DNA from: Paenibacillaceae bacterium
GTDB taxonomy: Bacteria > Bacillota > Bacilli > Paenibacillales > Paenibacillaceae
NCBI GenBank assembly: GCA_900766135.1
Contig: CAAFUF010000008.1
Span: forward strand, 1-64,000
Direction of reading: 5' to 3'
Length of the DNA stretch: 64,000 bases
Positions within the stretch are counted from its first letter, which is position 1; each line of letters opens with the position of its first letter. Both the position numbers and the translations under genes were made by a program. Below, one piece after another: positions 59,501-64,000 of this stretch. The notes under the pieces were generated by a model that saw only the letters and a list, made by a program, of their open reading frames with translations, searched no databases and was not told where the DNA came from.

Positions 59501-60110
59501 CGTCATCAAACAGCTCCACCCGGTAAGCCGTGGAAGCCGTCAGCGGATAGAAGTCGATGATCCCTCCGCGCAGGCTCATTTCACCGCGGGATTCCACCCG
59601 CTCGACCCGCTCGTAGCCGAGCTCGACCATTTGGGTCAGGAAATGCTCCAGCTCCAGCGTGCCTCCGAGCCGGACCGTCAGTCCCGCTTCAGCCATGGCC
59701 TCCGGCGTCGGGATAAAACGGCGAATGCCGGAATAAGGCACCACCACGATGCCCCGGAATCCCCGGGAGCATTGCAGCAGCACCTCGATCCGCTGCGCCA
59801 GCGTTTCCGGGCTGGACACGGCCGATTCGGCAGCGACCAGCTCATTTGCCGGGTATAACAGCACCTGATCCGGTGATAGCGCTTCCTGTAAATCTTCATA
59901 CATTTTCTGCGCGGCGAACATATTGTGGGTCACGACGAGCAGCGGCCGGTTCGTTTCTTGATGCAGCGCGGCCAGCATCACCTGCCTGGACGAACCCGAC
60001 AAGCCGGAGATTAACTGCTCCTTCATGCCCGAGTTCACGCCCGCTACCGTCGAAGCAAAATCGGTATCGCGTGAAAAAGCTTGAATAAGTGCTTGTAGCA
60101 AATGGGGCAC
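56577..60110 (-). CDS. mfd: Transcription-repair coupling factor Mfd
   Basis: Mfd displaces stalled RNA polymerase and recruits UvrABC. It is 1177 aa, the family size. From the N-terminus: UvrB-like module (about 1-350), RNA polymerase-interacting domain (VGDYVVHQNHGIGKYMGI near 500), helicase/translocase motifs GDVGYGKTEVA and DEEQRFGVTHKEKL, ATPIPRTLHMS, and the C-terminal regulatory TRCF domain. It is the gene after fin, as in B. subtilis. Confidence 0.97.
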   Translation of the reverse strand: MPHLLQALIQAFSRDTDFASTVAGVNSGMKEQLISGLSGSSRQVMLAALHQETNRPLLVVTHNMFAAQKMYEDLQEALSPDQVLLYPANELVAAESAVSSPETLAQRIEVLLQCSRGFRGIVVVPYSGIRRFIPTPEAMAEAGLTVRLGGTLELEHFLTQMVELGYERVERVESRGEMSLRGGIIDFYPLTASTAYRVELFDDEVDSIRTFDPADQRSVDQIKEVFIPPCKELIASKERLEQAAQAVSEKLEIQLDKMTDRQAKNRLREELFKEMEMLREHVYFSEIYKYISLIYPERKTLYDYMPKDTLLLLDEPARLLETAKQLERDEAEWNLHLFQNGKSLPDLPLAVDVDHLIYHRPFQTLFMSLFLRQVPHSQPQNIVNFVTRAMQDFHGQMNVLKAEMERWKKSGAHVIMLASTDERMDRMRRVLQDYGIEEPSLLQGNLQSGFELPSVHLVVITEGEMFSQKQRKARRVGKSMDNAERIKSYTELKVGDYVVHQNHGIGKYMGIGTLEVGGIHKDYMHILYAGGDKLSVPIEQIDMIQKYVGSEDKEPKIYKLGGNEWTRVKNKVRSSVQDIADDLIKLYAERQAAPGYAFEKDTPEQQEFEAMFPYEETPDQLRAIEEIKKDMEQSRPMDRLLCGDVGYGKTEVAIRAAFKAAIEGKQVAVLVPTTILAQQHYETFRERFAGYPINIQSLSRFRSRKEQNETIKGVRQGTVDVVIGTHRILSQDLVFKDLGLLIVDEEQRFGVTHKEKLKKLKTNVDVLTLTATPIPRTLHMSMLGVRDLSVIETPPENRFPVQTYVVEHSQSLVREAIEREMARGGQIYYLYNRVQGIQEMASQISMLVPDARVGIGHGQMSEQELEKTILDFLDGEYDVLVSTSIIETGVDIPNVNTLIVHDADKMGLSQLYQLRGRVGRSNRIAYAYFTYQRDKSLTEVAEKRLQSIKEFTELGSGFKIAMRDLAIRGAGNLLGAEQHGFIASVGFDLYSQMLAEEIQKRKITMLGETVPAEATWNTTIDLGIDAYLPSDYIYDSIQKIEIYKKTASAATFEDVAELEDELLDRFGELPDAVQNLLAVARVKLYGKQYGIESITLRGEEATIKFYEGREKVVVPGKLAEVGNLFGRRVQFSQGSVMLIRIKTKGMDDKELMGLLEQFLGALKDAFKAKGELQDVSK

Positions 60111-60154
60111 CTCTCTTACTGCTGATGGATAGAAAATGGATGTCTAGACGAAAA

Positions 60155-60210
60155 GGGTAAGTCCACCTTACCCGAACCAAAAAGGAGCCTCAGCAAACGT
60201 GCCAAGGCTC
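60155..60210 (-). terminator. Tandem terminators after fin
   Basis: The first stem GAGCCT/AGGCTC (60185-60210) is followed by CTTTTT, the second is a perfect GGGTAAG-GTGGA-CTTACCC hairpin (60155-60173) followed by TTTT. Both lie between fin and mfd. Confidence 0.75.
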
Positions 60211-60261
60211 TATAACCGTACATTCCGGTGAATTTGTCCATTGTTCCTGATGGCCTGCGGA

Positions 60262-60492
60262 CTATTGCAAGGGATTCGCAAGCAACATCAGCTCCGGGTT
60301 ATGGTCGAGCGCTTCCCTGCAGTAATCGCAGGTCACCCGAACCGTCATTTCGCCGTTTGAATCATACGCTATTATATCTCTCCGCTCATCGGGGGTCAAG
60401 GAATGGAAGCCCAGTTGGGCTTCTGTCACCTGAGGCGATTCAATTCTACCAATCACCGTCCGGCAGTGCCGGCAAACGTAGTTTATAGCCAT
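60262..60492 (-). CDS. fin: Anti-sigma-F factor Fin
   Basis: Fin inhibits sigma-F and helps the switch to sigma-G in the forespore. It is 76 aa with two zinc-finger-like CxxC pairs (YVCRHCRTVIG and VTCDYCREALD) and the motif FHSLTPDERRDII. It sits between pth and mfd exactly as in B. subtilis (yabK). Confidence 0.95.
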   Translation of the reverse strand: MAINYVCRHCRTVIGRIESPQVTEAQLGFHSLTPDERRDIIAYDSNGEMTVRVTCDYCREALDHNPELMLLANPLQ

Positions 60493-60543
60493 CTATATGC
60501 CTCCTGAAGATTCTTTATGTCTCCAGTATGCCCCGGGCGTTTG

Positions 60544-60573
60544 GCTTTTAGCCTATTGATAATCTTGCTATAA
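60544..60573 (-). promoter_or_regulatory. Candidate sigma-F promoter of fin
   Basis: TTATA (60569-60573), exact 15-bp spacer and GGCTAAAAGC (60544-60553) resemble the sigma-F pattern GYATA-N15-GGNNANANTR, lacking the final TR. It lies about 50 bp before fin. Confidence 0.35.
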
Positions 60574-60576
60574 ACC

Positions 60577-61137
60577 TTAGCCGTTAAACTTAGCCATCGT
60601 TTGCTCGAACGTATGATCCAGGCTGTATTCCAACGCATCGCATGCCGCTTGGATGGACTGGTCGAGCAGCGGCTTCTCTTTCTTCGCAAACCCCGACAGA
60701 ACGTAATCCACCACCGCAAACCCCGGCTCCGGCCGGGAAATGCCCATCCGGATTCGGTTGAACGTCTGCGTTCCGGTATGCTGAATGATCGACTTAATGC
60801 CGTTATGCCCGCCGGCGCTGCCTTGATATCTCAGCCGGTTGCGCCCCAGTTCTGTATCCAAGTCGTCGTACACCACGATCATGTCTTCAATCGACGCCTT
60901 ATAGTAGTCCATATAAGCACGCACCGCTTCGCCGGATAGATTCATGTAGGTCATCGGCTTGATCAGTACCACTTTACCGCCCGGCAGCATTCCTTCCCCG
61001 ATCAGTGCTTTGCATTTGCTCTGCTTGATCTCGATGCCATGCCGGCGCGCCAACTCATCTACGGCCATAAAGCCGATATTATGCCGGGTTTTCTCATATT
61101 GGGCTCCCGGATTGCCGAGCCCTACGATCCACTTCAT
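60577..61137 (-). CDS. pth: Peptidyl-tRNA hydrolase
   Basis: Pth recycles peptidyl-tRNA released early from ribosomes. It is 186 aa with the family motifs VGLGNPGAQYEKTRHNIGF, LIKPMTYMNLSG, VVYDDLDTELG and GSAGGHNGIKSII; catalytic His, Asn and Asp are present. In B. subtilis (spoVC) ctc separates it from prs; ctc is absent here. Confidence 0.97.
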   Translation of the reverse strand: MKWIVGLGNPGAQYEKTRHNIGFMAVDELARRHGIEIKQSKCKALIGEGMLPGGKVVLIKPMTYMNLSGEAVRAYMDYYKASIEDMIVVYDDLDTELGRNRLRYQGSAGGHNGIKSIIQHTGTQTFNRIRMGISRPEPGFAVVDYVLSGFAKKEKPLLDQSIQAACDALEYSLDHTFEQTMAKFNG

Positions 61138-61247
61138 GGGTCATGTACCTCCAAATCAGGTTACTATGGCGTTCCTCAAGCTCTAACGTTTCTGTTAACA
61201 CCGCAGGTGCTTGATTCTATGTTAAACTAACTCGTCTTACGTCGATA

Positions 61248-61437
61248 TTAACTGGAAAAAATACCGTTAATCTCGAGGTAATTCGATTATCCGAACTACT
61301 AACGGTAAATCCTACCGTTCATTTGAGCGAATTTGCTGTTTTACCGAAAAAGTCGCCCAATTAACTGTACAATTTACCGTTAAATCGCTCAACACTCTCG
61401 ATTCCGCCTAAATTAACAGTAGAAATTCCAGTTAATT
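61248..61437 (+). repeat. Family D four-box repeat (TTAAC...GTTAA)
   Basis: Four boxes of 22-25 bp, each an inverted pair such as TTAACTGG...TACCGTTAA, begin with TAAC at 61249, 61300, 61362 and 61414: spacings 51, 62 and 52 bp. The sequence differs from families A-C but the spacing equals family C within one or two bases. Confidence 0.75.
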
Positions 61438-61569
61438 TGTATTCCCCGACGGGGAGTGCCAACGATCCCGTCGTCCTACCGTCCTCCCCCATCTGCCACG
61501 GCATGGGGGTGCGGCCAGGATCGCCCCCGGTATGGATTCACTCATATGGTGAAAATTTGCGGAGCGGGC

Positions 61570-61680
61570 CGTTTGAATCCGAAGAAGCGGAGCGTTCGCC
61601 TTTGTGAGCGGATTTCTACAACTTCTGAATGTAGTCCAATCCAAGAAATCCGCGAGCAACAGCGATCGTAGGATCAAACG
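61570..61680. repeat. Palindromic intergenic element E
   Basis: About 111 bp bounded by CGTTTGAATCC (61570) and GGATCAAACG (61671), with a perfect inner inverted pair GCGGATTTCT (61608-61617) and AGAAATCCGC (61644-61653). It can form a long imperfect hairpin. Copy number elsewhere unknown. Confidence 0.5.
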
Positions 61681-61790
61681 AGTTCGCGCAGCACCATTTT
61701 CACCAGCGTCTCCATCTTATCCGCCAATACACCGATAGGGGTTACGTCCCCGTTCGGGAGGACGCAACCCCTGGTGTGGCAGTGACCATT

Positions 61791-62744
61791 TTATTCGATC
61801 TCGAACAGCTTGCTGATCGACAGCTCCTCGTGCACGCGAATGATGGCTTCGCCCATCAGCGGGGCGACGGACAGCACCTTGAGCTTGCTCGTCGGATTCG
61901 GATGCGTGATCGGAATCGTATCGGTCACGATCACTTCCTTCAGCGGAGAGTTTTCCAGACGTTCCATCGCCGGACCGGACAGTACAGGGTGCGTACAGCA
62001 GGCGTACACCTCTTCGACCCCGCCTTCCTTCAGCGCGTTGGCGCCAAGGACGATCGTGCCGGCGGTATCGATGATGTCATCCACGAGAATCGCGGTTTTT
62101 CCTTCGATGTTCCCGATAATGTTCATGACTTCGCTGACGTTCGGCTCCGGACGGCGCTTGTCGATGATCGCCAGCGGCGCGTTCAGGAAATCGGCCAGTT
62201 TGCGGGCGCGTACCACCCCGCCGTGGTCAGGCGAGACGACAACCGGATTCGGGATATGCTTGGAACGGAAATATTGGGCCAAAATCGGCACGCCCAGCAT
62301 GTGATCCACAGGGATATCGAAGAAGCCCTGGATCTGCATGGCGTGAAGGTCCATCGTAATGACCCGGTGCGCGCCGGCTTTCTCGATCAGATTGGCGACC
62401 AACTTCGCCGTGATCGGATCGCGCGAGCGGGCCTTCCGGTCCTGACGGGCATAACCGTAATACGGGATAACCACATTGATGCTCTTGGCCGAAGCTCTTT
62501 TCAAAGCATCCACCATCACGAGGAGTTCCATCAAGTTATCGTTGACGGGCGCGCAGGTCGATTGCACCACATAGACGTGGCAGCCCCGAACGCTTTCGGA
62601 CAGCTTGACCTGAATTTCGCCGTCGCTGAAGCTCGTCGTCTCCGAATCCCCCATCGGAATGCCGATGTAGTCGGCAATCTGATGAGCCAATTTAGGGTTG
62701 GAGTTACAGGTGAATATCTTTAATTTAGAATCGCAATAAGTCAT
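61791..62744 (-). CDS. prs: Ribose-phosphate pyrophosphokinase
   Basis: Makes PRPP from ribose 5-phosphate and ATP for purine, pyrimidine, NAD, His and Trp synthesis. It is 317 aa with FSDGEIQVKLSESVRG, the ATP-binding YGYARQDRKARSRDPITAK, the pyrophosphate loop SPDHGGVVRARKLA and the ribose-phosphate loop VDDIIDTAGTI. It follows glmU by about 100 bp, as in B. subtilis. Confidence 0.97.
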   Translation of the reverse strand: MTYCDSKLKIFTCNSNPKLAHQIADYIGIPMGDSETTSFSDGEIQVKLSESVRGCHVYVVQSTCAPVNDNLMELLVMVDALKRASAKSINVVIPYYGYARQDRKARSRDPITAKLVANLIEKAGAHRVITMDLHAMQIQGFFDIPVDHMLGVPILAQYFRSKHIPNPVVVSPDHGGVVRARKLADFLNAPLAIIDKRRPEPNVSEVMNIIGNIEGKTAILVDDIIDTAGTIVLGANALKEGGVEEVYACCTHPVLSGPAMERLENSPLKEVIVTDTIPITHPNPTSKLKVLSVAPLMGEAIIRVHEELSISKLFEIE

Positions 62745-62846
62745 AAAATTAAAACCCTCCGTGCTGTGTAGATAGCGATAGGGAGTCTAATGAATAACCC
62801 GCCTTCCCAGCTACCCCGTCTATTCAAATGGTCACTGCATTCTTGA

Positions 62847-64000
62847 TTAAGATTCCTGCTGTCTTTGCTTCTTGGCTTTGGCCCGGGCACGAATCTTCTC
62901 GGCATAACCGGGTTTGTTCTCCTGCCGGGGTCTGGCGATGGCCAAGTCGTTCTCCGGAACCGAGTGCGTAATCGTCGATCCGGCAACCACGTAAGCGCCT
63001 TTGCCTACCTTAACCGGAGCGATCAGGTTCACGTTGCTGCCAACAAAGGCATCGTCCTCGATCTCCGTAATGGACTTATTATAACCATCATAGTTCACCG
63101 TAATCGCGCCGCAGCCGATATTCACGTTCTTGCCGACTTTCGCGTCGCCGATGTAGCTAAGGTGCGACACTTTGGAGCCATCATCGAGCGTCGCGTTTTT
63201 GATTTCCACGAAGTCGCCGACTTTCACGTGCGCGCCGAGTTTCGTCCCCGGACGCAAATAAGCGAAAGGCCCTACCGTCGTTTCCCGGCCGACTTCTGCC
63301 CGGCTGAGCACCGACTGTTTCACCTTCGCGCCGTCTTGAATCATACTATCTTCAATTTCCGCGGCCGGCCCGATCACGCAATCTTCGCCGATCACCGTCT
63401 TCCCGGACAATACGGTTCCCGGATAAACCACGGTATCCGCACCGATCGTGACATCGGCCCCGATATACGTGGAAGCCGGATCAATCACCGTTACGCCGTT
63501 CAACATATGGTTCCGGACGATGCGTTCACGCATCACCGCTTCCGCTTCCGCTAGGGCCACCCGGTCATTGACGCCGATCGATTCCCGAACGTCCGCCACC
63601 ACATAGCCTTCCACGATTTCGTTTGCCTGTACCAAAATGCCGATGACGTCGGTAAGATAATACTCCTGTTGAGCGTTGTTGTTGGTGACTTTCTCCAGCG
63701 CGGCAAATAATTTCGCATTATCAAAACAATAAGTGCCTGTGTTGATTTCCTGCACGGCGGCTTCTTCCGGCGAACAGTCCTTCTGCTCGACGATCCGTTC
63801 AACCGTTCCGTTTGCGCCGCGGATCACCCGGCCATAACCGTAAGGCTGCTCCATCTTCGCCGTGAGAACGGTCGCCGCTGCTCCCTTTCGGTGATGAAGG
63901 TCAAAAAGCGCTTCCAGCGTCTCTGCCGTAACCAAAGGGGTATCGCCACAGATAACCAGTGTGACTCCTTCTTCTCCCGCCAATAATGGCCCGGCTTGCT
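62847..64000 (-). CDS. glmU: Bifunctional N-acetylglucosamine-1-phosphate uridyltransferase / glucosamine-1-phosphate acetyltransferase (5' end outside window)
   Basis: GlmU makes UDP-N-acetylglucosamine for cell wall synthesis. The gene runs off the right edge: about 384 codons are present and the N-terminal 75-85 residues, including the nucleotide-binding GXGTRM loop, are missing. The retained part begins in the uridyltransferase domain (LVICGDTPLVTAETL, EINTGTYCFDN) and continues into the left-handed beta-helix acetyltransferase domain (GADVTIGADTVVYPG, AYLRPGTKLG, HLSYIGDAKVG). The C-terminus ends RARAKAKKQRQQES. Confidence 0.96.
   Translation of the reverse strand, partial: QAGPLLAGEEGVTLVICGDTPLVTAETLEALFDLHHRKGAAATVLTAKMEQPYGYGRVIRGANGTVERIVEQKDCSPEEAAVQEINTGTYCFDNAKLFAALEKVTNNNAQQEYYLTDVIGILVQANEIVEGYVVADVRESIGVNDRVALAEAEAVMRERIVRNHMLNGVTVIDPASTYIGADVTIGADTVVYPGTVLSGKTVIGEDCVIGPAAEIEDSMIQDGAKVKQSVLSRAEVGRETTVGPFAYLRPGTKLGAHVKVGDFVEIKNATLDDGSKVSHLSYIGDAKVGKNVNIGCGAITVNYDGYNKSITEIEDDAFVGSNVNLIAPVKVGKGAYVVAGSTITHSVPENDLAIARPRQENKPGYAEKIRARAKAKKQRQQES

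Larger units (their letters stand above)
61138..61790. other. pth-prs intergenic region (no gene)
   Basis: A 650-bp gap where B. subtilis has ctc. It holds a family D box repeat (61248-61437), a second kind of imperfect palindrome (61570-61680) and a hairpin after prs (61733-61770, GGGGTTGCGTCC paired with GGGACGTAACCCC, without a U-tract). No gene seen. Confidence 0.6.

Noticed and set aside
1..64000. CRISPR array
   Set aside because: No regularly spaced direct repeats with unique spacers; the four-box elements have inverted pairs and only four units.

Overview
This window is a chromosomal segment of an endospore-forming, low-redox-capable member of the Bacillota, most likely Paenibacillaceae. 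The evidence is the gene order (the conserved glmU-prs-pth-fin-mfd-spoVT-spoVB-mazG-rqcP / yabP-yabQ-divIC-yabR / spoIIE / yabS-yabT-tilS-hpt-ftsH / coaX-hslO / cysK-pab-fol-dusB-lysS series known from Bacillus subtilis), strong AGGAGG-type ribosome binding sites, sigma-A and sporulation-type promoters, and a moderately high G+C content. No species can be named from the sequence alone. Nearly all genes run on the minus strand.

Reading in the direction of transcription (right to left): glmU (cut by the window end), prs, pth, fin, mfd, prsA, spoVT, spoVB, mazG, hup and rqcP. A roughly 14.6 kb island then separates rqcP from yabP. It encodes a trimeric [FeFe]-hydrogenase of the HydABC (electron-bifurcating) type, all three H-cluster maturases (HydE, HydF, HydG), a two-polypeptide 2-oxoacid:ferredoxin oxidoreductase and an aspartase. 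Next come yabP-yabQ-divIC, yabR and spoIIE; an inserted peptide-type ABC transporter cluster with its own ArsR-like regulator; the yabS/yabT homologues, tilS, hpt and ftsH; a nadA-nadB-nadC-coaX-hslO operon; cysK; an eight-gene pABA/folate/dusB operon; greA; and lysS. The left edge (1-240) holds the tandem promoters and 5' leader of a ribosomal RNA operon whose 16S gene must begin just outside the window.

How the genes work together: the island reads as a complete fermentative hydrogen module. The 2-oxoacid oxidoreductase would reduce ferredoxin, HydABC would combine ferredoxin and NADH electrons to make H2, and HydE/F/G would build the H-cluster. Two near-perfect Rex operators (47837-47854 and 49053-49070) and an adjacent CcpA cre-like site (49071-49084) tie expression to NADH/NAD+ balance and carbon supply. 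Elsewhere there is a sigma-A promoter overlapped by tandem operators before nadA, a terminator-like hairpin inside the greA leader, a 21-bp-spaced Spo0A-type promoter before spoIIE and sporulation-sigma-like promoters before spoVT, fin and spoVB.

The most unusual structure is in the intergenic DNA. At least four sequence-unrelated repeat families (copies at 15835, 37751, 38264; 20452; 52311; 61248) share one geometry: short boxes in two pairs, with the two boxes of a pair about 50 bp apart. Between the two neighbouring 185-bp copies lies a 9-bp-period minisatellite. I know of no described element with this cross-family layout.
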